From positions 400,416 through 464,415 of the forward strand of contig NZ_KE384398.1 of the NCBI RefSeq assembly GCF_000425585.1: a stretch of DNA of 64,000 nucleotides, read 5' to 3'. Source of the DNA: Terrimonas ferruginea DSM 30193. GTDB taxonomy: Bacteria > Bacteroidota > Bacteroidia > Chitinophagales > Chitinophagaceae. The notes below the pieces were generated by a model. It was not told the origin of the DNA and did no database searches. It saw only the letters and a list, made by a program, of their open reading frames with translations. This document shows, piece by piece, positions 35,009 through 43,406 of this stretch. Every line of letters begins with the position of its first letter. Within the stretch, counting starts at the first letter, position 1. Both the position numbers and the translations under genes were made by a program.

Positions 35009-35212
35009 ATTTTGTAAACACTTTTTTTGAAAAAAATATTTAAGGCTATTCACAAGAAGTGAAAATCTGCGGGAATAAATGTGTTCACGACGACCTGGAA
35101 AAATAATGCGTAATCGCAAACCAGTTAGCGAACTGTCAGGAGCTTTAGTATTTTCGTTTGAATTGATACGGTGTCAAACCTCCAACGATTCTTTATTTTT
35201 TATACAGCGCTT

Positions 35213-35752
35213 ATGTTGATTCATGCCTATACTCCACAGTGGCAGAAGGATTTTGAACGGCTGAAACAGGCACTGCAAATGCCGTTTGCGGATCTACCTG
35301 TTGTTATCGAACACGTGGGAAGCACGGCTGTTCCGGGTTTAGCCGCAAAACCAATAATTGACATTGATATAGTCTACAGTGTTGAAATTTTATTCGGGGA
35401 GATAAAGAACCGTTTAGCGCAACTTGGCTATTATCATAACGGTGATCAGGGTATTAAGGGAAGGGAAGCGTTCAAGCGCTTGCCGGATATTTCTAAGCAT
35501 ACAATACTCGATACAATCAGGCATCACTTGTATGTATGCCCGGAAGATGGTATAGAATTACATCGGCATCTTTTATTTCGCGACTACCTGCGGAAGGATC
35601 CGGAAAGCAGAAAGCAGTATGAGCAGATCAAGACCCGCATAGCAATACAGGCCAATCAGGACAAAACGGTATACGCCGAAATCAAAGAACAGGAAGCAAG
35701 AGCATTTATTGATGGTGTTATCGATAAGGCGCGTAAAGAACGAGGCATTTAA
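35213..35752 (+). CDS. GrpB/UPF0157 family protein (nucleotidyltransferase fold)
   Basis: A 179-residue GrpB-like protein started at the ATG at 35213; the frame extends upstream to a GTG that adds no conserved sequence. The hallmark EHVGSTAVPGLAAKPIIDIDI sits near residues 35-54; the GS and D-x-D pair resemble the nucleotidyltransferase active site. The family often lies near, or fuses with, CoaE, but its reaction is unknown. It is monocistronic here. Confidence 0.88.
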   Translation: MLIHAYTPQWQKDFERLKQALQMPFADLPVVIEHVGSTAVPGLAAKPIIDIDIVYSVEILFGEIKNRLAQLGYYHNGDQGIKGREAFKRLPDISKHTILDTIRHHLYVCPEDGIELHRHLLFRDYLRKDPESRKQYEQIKTRIAIQANQDKTVYAEIKEQEARAFIDGVIDKARKERGI

Positions 35753-36095
35753 GTCCGTTGTCCCGACAGGTACCGAAGCAAATATTCACTTCCAAAAATA
35801 CCGTCGCCTGCTTCCATCCGATGCGCATACTTATTTTATAAGCAATCCGCTCCCTCCATGTCTGGCCTTCGTTTCTTCTACCTATAGAAAATATACCTCG
35901 CTCAACAGCAACCTTTAATCATCCGGACAGCTATCTCCTGTCGTATGAAATAGGCTGTTCACCCTGTTAAGATGCCGCTTGCTGATCTCTGCATACCAAC
36001 ACGGGCCGTTTGTTAACGATTATATAAAAGAAAAAAGTTGTACCAGGTAGTTATGTATACACCACGCTCCCTGCATCTTTTCATCAAACACCTTT
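35753..36095. other. Intergenic region with no recognised feature
   Basis: This 343-nt stretch between the GrpB-like and META-domain genes shows no convincing ORF, tRNA or hairpin. The upstream half is C/T-rich. The META-domain gene promoter must lie within it, but I see no clean TAnnTTTG element. Confidence 0.4.
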
Positions 36096-36539
36096 ATGAT
36101 GAAAACATTATTTACTCTACCGGCTTTTCTCTTACTCTTCAGTATGGCAGATATATCAACAAACGAGGAAGGCCACACTCAACAATCAACCGGCACTGAA
36201 ACTTTGGCTGACAGCACCGAATGGAAACTGGTTGCCCTCCGTGATGCAGACCAATTGGATACGATTGGTTCTACCCGTGCGTTTATACGCTTTGACGCCG
36301 GCAATGGCCGTGTTGGCGGCAACGGAGGATGTAATTCTTTCGGCGGATCGCTTGCCGTAGCAGACAACAGTATTCATATCGATCGAATATTCTCGACAAA
36401 AATGTATTGCGCCGATGTACAGCGTCACGAGGACCAGTTTTTTCGCCTGCTCGAACAAGCTGATCGCTGGCAACTGGATGAATCACAACTTAAACTATCA
36501 AAAGGCGACACCGTTTTGCTCGTCTTTCAGAAAAAATAA
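36096..36539 (+). CDS. META domain (HslJ-like) secreted protein
   Basis: A 147-residue protein with an N-terminal hydrophobic signal (about residues 5-18) and one META domain. EWKLVALRD starts the domain; GGNGGCNSFGG is the family's glycine-rich NGCN-like signature, and STKMYC with Cys completes the conserved pair. META-domain proteins are exported, and HslJ in E. coli is linked to novobiocin tolerance; the function here is unknown. A Met one codon downstream is an equal start. Confidence 0.88.
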   Translation: MMKTLFTLPAFLLLFSMADISTNEEGHTQQSTGTETLADSTEWKLVALRDADQLDTIGSTRAFIRFDAGNGRVGGNGGCNSFGGSLAVADNSIHIDRIFSTKMYCADVQRHEDQFFRLLEQADRWQLDESQLKLSKGDTVLLVFQKK

Positions 36540-36871
36540 TCACGTGTGGAGTACTGTTGACCGCTTCACAGCGCCCTTGGTATAATTTTTCATTGGACGG
36601 TTTCTTTATTAATGCAACCGCGCGTTTGTGTAAACTTCAGAGCGTTTCGTGTTGATTATTGACAGCGTGTGTTTCAAGTCACCGGTCTGAGGGCCGGTGG
36701 CTTTTTATTTATTTCCGAAACGGCTGAGTTGATAACATCCTGCCCAACCCGATAATGCAAACATCGGATAATGCAGAGCCGGAAACAATAGGAAAATACT
36801 TTTACATCATGTGTTTTTTCCCATGGAAACAGCCTCTTCCTGCTTGTAATATTGCCTGAAACATTCAACCA
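36540..36871. other. Intergenic region with one terminator
   Basis: 332 nt between the META-domain gene and an unknown gene. The only clear element is the terminator at 36680-36708. A short minus-strand frame inside (36674-36868) overlaps that hairpin and is probably not a gene. Confidence 0.5.
36680..36708 (+). terminator. Rho-independent terminator
   Basis: Stem CACCGG/CCGGTG with an 8-nt loop, followed by GCTTTTTATTT. It may end the META-domain transcript 140 nt downstream of its stop. Confidence 0.7.
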
Positions 36872-37675
36872 ATGAACAGCGCATTTTCAACAAACAACGA
36901 AGGCGACCAGTTTATATCTCCGGGTGGCAGGCAGTGGCAGCAGGCAGGTAAAGCCAGGTCTTTACTCCGGTACAATAAGAATCAGGTACAAATACACATC
37001 GCAGAGTTTGAGCGGCAGTTCCAGCTCAAAAAAACGATCCGGATATACGAGCGCCTGGGCAAACCCGATTATTTCCAACCCGTGGCAAGTCTCCGGGAAG
37101 AGGAAGTGGCCGAGGCCTGGGGTTTGCTCTCGGAATTGCTGCTGGTTAATGGAATAATGGTCGGTGTCTGTAACCCGGCCATTACTACCCGTGAACTTTA
37201 CCGTTTCGCTACGGAAGAATTGTTCGGAATGGAAATTCAGGACATACATAGCGAGGGGATCATTCATTATTTTGTATACGATGATTTTCATCCGGACCAC
37301 GCACAAAACAATGTGACCGTCGTACTGAATCAGTGTCTTTATCAAATATTCCGCAAAGACCCGATGGAATGGGTACACTCATTCCGAAAGCAAAAGCTTT
37401 ACCTGAACGGCTATGAAGATTTAAACATCGATGAAATGGTGATACTGATCAATGGATTCAAGGAACGGGTTAGCCGGTTTGAGCTGGTAGAATTTACGGA
37501 TATCACCAGCAACACCGACGGACGTACGGGGACGGTAAAAGGTATGTTCCGCTTAAAACTACGAATGGACCATGCAGCCTATTGTTTAGCCGGAAAATGG
37601 ACTATACAGCTTGAACGCAATCTGAATAATAAATGGAAAATACATGCCGTTGAAATTCCCGGAATTGATTTTTGA
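36872..37675 (+). CDS. Hypothetical protein
   Basis: A 267-residue soluble protein that I do not recognise. It has no signal peptide or membrane segment. It is rich in charged helices (residues about 35-75) with a C-terminal beta part (about 200-265; GMFRLKLRMD, WTIQLERNLNNKWKIHAVE) that resembles a small SnoaL/NTF2-like sheet, though this is only an impression. It ends 51 nt from the convergent radical SAM gene. The frame has normal codon use and is long enough to be real. Confidence 0.8.
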   Translation: MNSAFSTNNEGDQFISPGGRQWQQAGKARSLLRYNKNQVQIHIAEFERQFQLKKTIRIYERLGKPDYFQPVASLREEEVAEAWGLLSELLLVNGIMVGVCNPAITTRELYRFATEELFGMEIQDIHSEGIIHYFVYDDFHPDHAQNNVTVVLNQCLYQIFRKDPMEWVHSFRKQKLYLNGYEDLNIDEMVILINGFKERVSRFELVEFTDITSNTDGRTGTVKGMFRLKLRMDHAAYCLAGKWTIQLERNLNNKWKIHAVEIPGIDF

Positions 37676-37726
37676 AAAACGAACTGTCATAGAGAGGGAG
37701 AATGGACCATAACAAATAAGCCCCAC

Positions 37727-38830
37727 TCAATCAAACAATCTCCCCTGCTCGCCGGGTCTTCTGAAACTCGTCGTGTCCAGCATAAAGCGATCTTTATTCA
37801 ATCCGTACAGCTTGCCGTATTTCTGGTATTGCTGTGCGATCATTGCAGCGACTGCACCCTCGCCACGCATCCGCAATCCCCAGCGGCTGTCGTTGACCTT
37901 GCCATCGTGGCTTTGCTCGATCAGGTGCCATACTTTGTCCGCCCTGTCAGGAAAATTTTTGTACAACCAATCGTGAAACAATAATTTGATCGCCCCATTC
38001 AGCCGGATAAATGTATAGGCTGTAAATGTAGCGCCGGCATCGGCCGCCGATTTCATGATGCGTTGCATTTCATGATCGTTGAGCCCGGGAATCATCGGCC
38101 CCAGCATCACACCCATTTTCACACCGGCATTACTGAGCTCTTCAATCACACGAAGCCGTTGAACGGCCGTAGTCGTACGCGGTTCCATTACCCGGCGTAC
38201 TTCTTCGTTGAATGAAGTGATAGACACCATCGCGCGCACCAGGTTGCGCGAGGCGAGACGACTCAGCACATCTTTGTCCCGTGTAATCCATGCGTTCTTC
38301 GTGAGAATGCCCACGGGTTGGTTGAATTCGTCGCAAACCTCGAGCAGACTTCTTGTCAACCGGTATTTTTGTTCAGCCGGCTGGTAACAATCTGTATTAC
38401 CGCTTAACATGATCGGCATACATTCCCAGGACTTATGCATCAATTGCGCCCGCAATAATTTGGGTGCATTTTTCTTCACCAGGATCTTTCGTTCAAAGTC
38501 GAGCCCTGCACTATAGCCCCAATATTCATGCGCATTACGCGCATAACAATAAATGCAACCGTGTTCGCAACCCGCATACGGATTCATGCTGTAAGCCATT
38601 CCTACATCGGGGCTGTCCACTTTATTCACCAATGTACGTGCCTCCTGCTCGATGTACTGGGTTGGCGAATTGTCGTCCGACCAGTCATCAATGCCTTCCA
38701 CGTGTTCGCGTATATGCTCGTTTTTGAGAAAACGGTTAGGCGTGTTGATCTGCGCACCACGCCCCTTCATGTATGCTTCGTTTTCCTGCGCTTTTATTTT
38801 ATAATGATCCTGTTTGGGTTTGTCTTTCAT
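37727..38830 (-). CDS. PA0069 family radical SAM protein (SplB-like)
   Basis: A 367-residue radical SAM enzyme. The 4Fe-4S site is C-x3-C-x2-C at Cys88, Cys92 and Cys95 (CEHGCIYC). VGMAYSMNPYAG and MLSGNTDCYQPAE further mark the PA0069 group, which is related to spore photoproduct lyase. The reaction of the group is unknown. It follows two 2H-phosphoesterase paralogues on the same strand with a 28-nt gap. Confidence 0.9.
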   Translation of the reverse strand: MKDKPKQDHYKIKAQENEAYMKGRGAQINTPNRFLKNEHIREHVEGIDDWSDDNSPTQYIEQEARTLVNKVDSPDVGMAYSMNPYAGCEHGCIYCYARNAHEYWGYSAGLDFERKILVKKNAPKLLRAQLMHKSWECMPIMLSGNTDCYQPAEQKYRLTRSLLEVCDEFNQPVGILTKNAWITRDKDVLSRLASRNLVRAMVSITSFNEEVRRVMEPRTTTAVQRLRVIEELSNAGVKMGVMLGPMIPGLNDHEMQRIMKSAADAGATFTAYTFIRLNGAIKLLFHDWLYKNFPDRADKVWHLIEQSHDGKVNDSRWGLRMRGEGAVAAMIAQQYQKYGKLYGLNKDRFMLDTTSFRRPGEQGRLFD

Positions 38831-38858
38831 TACTCCTCCTTTCCTTTCCGGTATCTTT

Positions 38859-39476
38859 TCAGGTAAACAATGTAGCCTGTGTGGCTTCGACAGGTTGCGA
38901 ACGGAAACTGAAATTGCCTATCACCTGGTAAGGCATGCCTTCTTCACTCCGTCGCAACCAGCAGAAAGAGGAGGCGATAAATTTGGCTGAAAAATCAAGC
39001 TGCTGAAACTCCGGCCATCCTTTTTCATATTGCCAGGGTTTGAGTTTACGCGCGATGGTCAAATGAGGCTCGAGAATAAAATGTGGCTTATTTTCTTTAT
39101 CCGTTTTCATCATCCGTTGCGTTTCGGTGCGCAACTCTTTCACCAGTGCACGGAAAGCGTCTTTGACGGAAACCTGTATATAAATCGTATGGGAAGGAAA
39201 ACTTCCATAATCACGCAGCTCCATCAAAAAAGGCTGTTGCATACCGGCGATGCGTTCAAACTTTCTGCGCAAGCGATCTTCCTGCATGGCATGATGCCTG
39301 AATTTCACCAAAGTAAAATGCGGCCGCCCGCTACGGGATGGTGCATGATCATAAGTATCGGCAAAATAATTCCGGATCGCTTTTACTTTTTCATCGATAT
39401 CGGGTGGTGGCTGCAATACCAGCAGGTACTCATTCAACTGCATGCTGCCCGGCAGCCTCACTGTCGTGTTTTTCAT
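38859..39476 (-). CDS. 2H phosphoesterase (2'-5' RNA ligase family)
   Basis: A 205-residue LigT-like 2H protein with both catalytic motifs intact: HFTLVKF near residue 53 and HLTIARK near residue 148, about 95 residues apart. Such proteins hydrolyse 2',3'-cyclic phosphate or 2'-5' bonds in RNA or small nucleotides. The adjacent upstream gene is a degenerate paralogue. Confidence 0.87.
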   Translation of the reverse strand: MKNTTVRLPGSMQLNEYLLVLQPPPDIDEKVKAIRNYFADTYDHAPSRSGRPHFTLVKFRHHAMQEDRLRRKFERIAGMQQPFLMELRDYGSFPSHTIYIQVSVKDAFRALVKELRTETQRMMKTDKENKPHFILEPHLTIARKLKPWQYEKGWPEFQQLDFSAKFIASSFCWLRRSEEGMPYQVIGNFSFRSQPVEATQATLFT

Positions 39477-39495
39477 ATATGGTCTGTTAAAGTAG

Positions 39496-40098
39496 TTATG
39501 CAGGTTGAAGCCGGAATACCGCTACCTGCCGGTTGTTCTCGTATCCTTTCCGCCGGCGCAGCAAAACCAGTTCCGTCAGGTAAAACGAGGCTTCAAATGG
39601 CTTTTGTGCATAATCATTTACTACCCGTTCGTAAACGCCCTGCGGCAGGGAACCTGCCAGCGGCAGATGTGGTTGTTTGAAAAACCGCACCGGCGGACAG
39701 GCATTGCTTTGCACATAGGTATCGATCGGTTGTAATCCGGCCGCAAGTTGCCGCAGTTCTTTACTCTCATCGATACCCACACAAAGATGTCTGGGAGGGC
39801 AGGCGGCAAAACCATTCAGCATCAACCGGAAACTTTTGATATCACCTGTTATACGCTGCAGCCAGCGGATCAGGGTATCTTCCATTTCATCATGCGCCCA
39901 GAAACCTGAAACGGTTAGAAATGGCTTTCCGGTGCGCGGCTTTGGCTGCCCGTACCGGTCGTAAAACAATTCTTTTTCTCGCTCCAGTTGTTCACACACC
40001 GCTTCATCCGGCGGCGCCACCAGGAAATATTCGTATAAACCCTCCGCTGTCTGGGATCGCATCACCGGGTGCGCAGAAGTCTCCATAAATCTGATCAA
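39496..40098 (-). CDS. Degenerate 2H phosphoesterase paralogue
   Basis: A 200-residue protein that aligns along its length with the neighbouring 2H enzyme, but with broken catalytic motifs: the first reads PFLTVSGF (His to Phe) and the second PHLPLAGS (Thr to Pro). It likely cannot catalyse the normal 2H reaction and may have kept binding or a partner role. It overlaps nothing and lies 19 nt before its active paralogue. A Met four codons in is an alternative start. Confidence 0.8.
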   Translation of the reverse strand: MIRFMETSAHPVMRSQTAEGLYEYFLVAPPDEAVCEQLEREKELFYDRYGQPKPRTGKPFLTVSGFWAHDEMEDTLIRWLQRITGDIKSFRLMLNGFAACPPRHLCVGIDESKELRQLAAGLQPIDTYVQSNACPPVRFFKQPHLPLAGSLPQGVYERVVNDYAQKPFEASFYLTELVLLRRRKGYENNRQVAVFRLQPA

Positions 40099-40102
40099 TA
40101 TT

Positions 40103-40120
40103 TTAGTAAATTTATACTAA
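40103..40120. promoter_or_regulatory. Perfect palindrome, probable SOS-type operator
   Basis: TTAGTA-AATTTA-TACTAA is a perfect 6-6-6 inverted repeat in the divergent region, 50 nt before the UmuD-like gene. The shape is that of a LexA or S24/HTH repressor site. It could also control the divergent 2H genes. Confidence 0.6.
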
Positions 40121-40169
40121 ATAATTTAGTTTTACAAAAAGCTTTTTCACCTTCTTTAATATTTTTTTT

Positions 40170-40658
40170 ATGGACGACTCCTTTTACATGCCCGATTACC
40201 GCGGCTCCAAACAGTTCTCACAACAGGATATCCGCACTGCCAATGCCACGGGTTTTGGTGCAGCCGCCGATGACTATATGGAAAGAGGTATCGACCTCAA
40301 CGAGCAACTCATTATGAATAAACCCGCCACCTTCTTTTTCCGCATGCGTGGCGATGCGATGCTCGAGGCAGGTATTCATGACGGCGATGTATTGATTGTG
40401 GACCGCAGCATTCCGCTGCAGAACGGCCGCATCATTATCGCTGCAGTGGAAGGCGAATTGCTCGTACGCAGGTTCGAACAAACATTTAACCAACGCCGCC
40501 TCCTTCCCGAAAACAAAAAACACAAACCGGTTACCATCGATGAATTCAGCAACTACGCCAGTTGGGGTGTTGTTACCTGCGTGATCCATGTAACCGATAG
40601 CTTATTGCAGGCTTATATGCAAAACCGCAAAACCAAATCACATGATCGCGATCGTTGA
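40170..40658 (+). CDS. UmuD-like S24 family protein lacking catalytic residues
   Basis: A 162-residue UmuD homologue. The region after residue 28 aligns with E. coli UmuD with a constant offset of 3 (DDYMERGIDLNEQL, DGDVLIVD, EGELLV). The catalytic Ser60 position is Ala63 (RGDAM), and the Lys97 position is Arg100 (LVRRF). The cleavage pair Cys24-Gly25 is Thr27-Gly28. So self-cleavage by the Ser-Lys dyad is unlikely, and it may act as an uncleaved pol V subunit. It overlaps umuC by 17 nt. Confidence 0.88.
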   Translation: MDDSFYMPDYRGSKQFSQQDIRTANATGFGAAADDYMERGIDLNEQLIMNKPATFFFRMRGDAMLEAGIHDGDVLIVDRSIPLQNGRIIIAAVEGELLVRRFEQTFNQRRLLPENKKHKPVTIDEFSNYASWGVVTCVIHVTDSLLQAYMQNRKTKSHDRDR

Positions 40659-41922
40659 TTGCAATAGTTTTTATTGCTCCTGTGAACGTTTGTTCCGTCC
40701 GCCGCTGCTACAGCATCCCGTAGTCGTGCTCAGTAATAATGATGGATGTATTGTGTCGCGCAGTGATGAAGCGAAAGCATTGGGCATTCCCATGGCAGGG
40801 CCTTACTTCGAATCCCGTGACCTGATGCAGGCTCATGATGTAGCGGTGTTTTCGTCGAACTACAATCTTTATGGTGATCTGAGCATGCGCGTAATGGATT
40901 CGCTCCGGCATGTTGCGGGTGAAGAACAGGTAGAAGTATATTCAGTAGACGAAGCCTTTGTGAATCTTCCTGAAATGCATGTTTCCGCACTGGATGCGGC
41001 CGCACGTGAATTGCGGCAGACGGTTGAACAATGGACCGGCATCTCTGTATCCGTTGGTGTGGCTCCCACCAAAACGCTGGCGAAACTGGCGAATTATCTC
41101 GCCAAGAAAAACAAACAGGCATCCGGCTGCGTAACGGTGCTGGCCACGGCAGCGCAACAAAAGGAAGCGTTGCAGCAAACAAGACTGGAAAATATCTGGG
41201 GCGTAGGGCGTGCGTATGCACGTAAACTTTACGAGGTTGGCATCACCAACGGTTGGGAACTGATGCATCAACCCGAAGCCTGGATCAATCATCAATTGGG
41301 TGGTGTAAACGGCTTACGGTTGCTCCGCGAATTACGCGGCGAGCCGGCCATCGGACTGAAAGAAGAACTGGTGCAGAAAAAAATGATTGCGACCACAAGA
41401 ATGTTTGGCTATCCCGTATCGGATCTGGTATCAATTAAAGAAGCATTGGCCACTTATACATCGAGGGCCGCGGAAAAACTGCGACGGCAACACAGCGCTG
41501 CCGGGGAAATAGGCGTATTCATGGTAAAAAAAGACGAAGATTATTTAACGGATTTCTATCACGGTTCCACCTTGCGGCGCCAGATGCGGCTGCCTACACC
41601 CACATCAGCCACGCAAATGCTCATCAAGCCTGCTCTGGAAATGGCGGAAGAACTTTTTGAGTCCGGACATTCCTATAAAAAAGCCGGTGTGCTGCTGAGC
41701 GGGCTGGTGCCCGATACCTCGCGGCAGGGCAACCTGTTTGCGGAAGAAACCACCAATTGCACCCCGCGGCTGATGGAGATGATGGACAATATCAACTTTA
41801 GCCAACGCGATGATATTCTGAAGTTTGCATCCAGCGGCACCCGGCGCGACTGGAAAATGAGACAGGAAAAACGCAGCCCCCGCTATACCACGCGCTGGGA
41901 TGAACTGTGCGAGGTACGCTAA
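40642..41922 (+). CDS. umuC: UmuC-like Y-family DNA polymerase (pol V catalytic subunit)
   Basis: A 426-residue translesion polymerase. IAIVDCNSFYCSCER opens the palm with the first catalytic Asp, SNNDGCIVSRS is the finger signature of UmuC, and YSVDEAF holds the Asp-Glu catalytic pair. The helix-hairpin-helix and little finger domains follow, and a DUF4113-like C-terminus ends the protein (RDDILKFASSG, PRYTTRWDEL). It is co-expressed with the UmuD-like protein and probably damage-induced. Confidence 0.95.
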   Translation: MIAIVDCNSFYCSCERLFRPPLLQHPVVVLSNNDGCIVSRSDEAKALGIPMAGPYFESRDLMQAHDVAVFSSNYNLYGDLSMRVMDSLRHVAGEEQVEVYSVDEAFVNLPEMHVSALDAAARELRQTVEQWTGISVSVGVAPTKTLAKLANYLAKKNKQASGCVTVLATAAQQKEALQQTRLENIWGVGRAYARKLYEVGITNGWELMHQPEAWINHQLGGVNGLRLLRELRGEPAIGLKEELVQKKMIATTRMFGYPVSDLVSIKEALATYTSRAAEKLRRQHSAAGEIGVFMVKKDEDYLTDFYHGSTLRRQMRLPTPTSATQMLIKPALEMAEELFESGHSYKKAGVLLSGLVPDTSRQGNLFAEETTNCTPRLMEMMDNINFSQRDDILKFASSGTRRDWKMRQEKRSPRYTTRWDELCEVR

Positions 41923-42040
41923 AAAATGACCGGATAGGATTATGAAATGCAATTTTCTGGCATTATCTTCGTTTCTCCTCAATTGCATCCCTTCCTCTGA
42001 ATTTCCGCGAATTAATTTATTGGTTTTTTAAACGTACAGT

Positions 42041-42169
42041 ATGAACAAGTTTATTACATGCCTCGCGGCGATGGTGCTATTGACCTTTGTACTCTCTTCC
42101 TGCGCGGCCACCAAACGCGACTGCCAGGGCGTAAAACACACCCGCCTGAAGAACGGCATTTATCTCTGA
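42041..42169 (+). CDS. Small lipoprotein
   Basis: A 42-residue protein with a short basic start, hydrophobic stretch, and lipobox LSSC (Cys21). The mature part is only about 22 residues with another Cys (CAATKRDCQGVKHTRLK). It has a strong terminator after it. Small lipoproteins of this kind are common in Bacteroidota, but I know no function. Confidence 0.7.
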   Translation: MNKFITCLAAMVLLTFVLSSCAATKRDCQGVKHTRLKNGIYL

Positions 42170-42209
42170 TCTTATTTCGCATAGCGAAAATCAGCGGACA
42201 AATTATTTT

Positions 42210-42237
42210 CCCGGTACATACCGGGATTTTTTTATTT
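42210..42237 (+). terminator. Rho-independent terminator
   Basis: Stem CCCGGT/ACCGGG with ACAT loop followed by ATTTTTTTATTTT. It ends the small lipoprotein transcript just before the next gene. Confidence 0.8.
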
Positions 42238-42244
42238 TAACCGG

Positions 42245-42670
42245 ATGAATACGTCCACGCCTCAACCAGAGCAACACATTCTTTATGAACAACGGCTGAA
42301 ACAGCCCGCCGATTTTAAAGTGGTCTACCGGTTTTACGGTGAAGAAGAAGGTGGGCGCAAATCAATTCCCTTTCAGGGATACCGCTCTGATTTCTGGTAT
42401 CCGCATGAAGAACATGCAGCTTCAAACATCTTCATGATCTGGCCCGAATTTGAAGATAAAAAGGGAAACGTCATTCTTGAAAAAGACAAATCTGTTCCTG
42501 CTACCGGTATTGCAAGAATGTGGATTTTGATACCTGAAGGAAGAGGATATCACAGGGATAAAATAAAGATCGGGCTTAAAGGATATTTTATGGAAGGTTC
42601 CAGGAAAGTAGCAGAATGTGAGGTTATCGAAATACTGGGATTGCAAACTAATCCCATTGTCAGTAAATAG
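42245..42670 (+). CDS. Stand-alone EF-Tu domain 3-like protein
   Basis: A 141-residue cytosolic protein that resembles the C-terminal beta-barrel (domain 3) of EF-Tu. EEEGGRKSIPFQGYRSDFW aligns with the EF-Tu segment with E-G-G-R and G-Y-R-x-x-F, and IKIGLKGYFMEGSRKVAECEVIEIL aligns with its end. There is no GTPase domain. EF-Tu domain 3 contacts tRNA T-arm and EF-Ts, so a tRNA- or ribosome-linked role is possible but unproven. It follows a terminator and precedes a secreted protein by 6 nt. Confidence 0.75.
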   Translation: MNTSTPQPEQHILYEQRLKQPADFKVVYRFYGEEEGGRKSIPFQGYRSDFWYPHEEHAASNIFMIWPEFEDKKGNVILEKDKSVPATGIARMWILIPEGRGYHRDKIKIGLKGYFMEGSRKVAECEVIEILGLQTNPIVSK

Positions 42671-42676
42671 AAATTT

Positions 42677-43213
42677 ATGTTTGAGCGAATTGCATTTACA
42701 ATATTCCTAATTGGCGGACTGCTAACCTTCTCCGCCCGCGCACAATCAGAATTTCCCGGCAAATGGAAAGGTCATTGGAAAGGCAAGATCGCGTGGTACA
42801 AGACCGGCGCTGATACGGCAACGATGATAGATACGCAACTCAAAATTTTTCCTACCGACAGCGCACATAAATGGACCTGGCAATTGAGCTATGGAAATGC
42901 GGGGCAGGATGATCGCCCTTATACACTCATTGCAAAAGACACATCGAAAGGTCTGTGGACGATTGATGAAAACAATGGTATTGTATTGAGTCAATACTGG
43001 ATAGGTAATCGTTTCACCGGCATCTTCACCGTGCAGGGCACTACTATTTTAAACAATTATTACCTGGATAATGATGAGTTGGTTGTCGAATTTTATGTGG
43101 TTGCCCAACAACCGTCCTATACTTCAGGCAAGGGAACAACCGACATTCCTTTCGTTGATAGCTATTCTGTGAAGGCAATTCAGCGCGGACGATTGGAGAG
43201 AGAGAGGTATTAG
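42677..43213 (+). CDS. Secreted hypothetical protein
   Basis: A 178-residue protein with a signal peptide (residues 7-22, cleavage at ARAQ). The mature part is beta-rich with several Trp (WKGHWKGKIAWYK, WTWQLSYG) and resembles small lipocalin-like exported proteins, but I cannot assign a family. The last residues (LERERY) run into a 7-bp repeat array that supplies the stop. Confidence 0.78.
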   Translation: MFERIAFTIFLIGGLLTFSARAQSEFPGKWKGHWKGKIAWYKTGADTATMIDTQLKIFPTDSAHKWTWQLSYGNAGQDDRPYTLIAKDTSKGLWTIDENNGIVLSQYWIGNRFTGIFTVQGTTILNNYYLDNDELVVEFYVVAQQPSYTSGKGTTDIPFVDSYSVKAIQRGRLERERY

Positions 43214-43300
43214 GTATTAGGTTTTAGGTATAAGGCGTAGGCTATAAGGCCCGACACTTCGGGCTAAGCTATAAGGCGTAAGGCATAGGGGCCGGGTCTG
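43205..43300. repeat. 7-bp repeat array with internal palindrome
   Basis: TTAGGTA/TAAGGCG units with a 7-bp period begin at the stop codon of the preceding gene. A GCCCGA-CACT-TCGGGC hairpin sits inside (43249-43264), flanked on both sides by TATAAGGC copies. Confidence 0.65.
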
Positions 43301-43358
43301 GCAGGTTTCACGCAGAGCACCTTAAGGAGCAAAGGCGCTAAGAAGGGCTGTTTTTATT

Positions 43359-43406
43359 CACCATTCACTATTGACCATTCACCATTGACCATTCACTATT
43401 CACCTC
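43359..43406. repeat. 7-bp repeat array (ATTCACC type)
   Basis: Seven-bp units ATTCACC/ATTGACC abut the stop codon of the minus-strand lipoprotein gene. The same unit recurs at 52603-52676. Confidence 0.75.

Noticed and set aside
35709-35918. 69-codon plus-strand frame
   Set aside because: It overlaps the end of the GrpB-like gene, has no start context or family resemblance and lies in a C/T-rich noncoding stretch.
36674-36868. 64-codon minus-strand frame
   Set aside because: It runs across the terminator hairpin at 36680-36708 and shows no recognisable features.
43249-43264. GCCCGA/TCGGGC hairpin as terminator
   Set aside because: No T-tract follows on either strand, and the hairpin is part of a repeat array.
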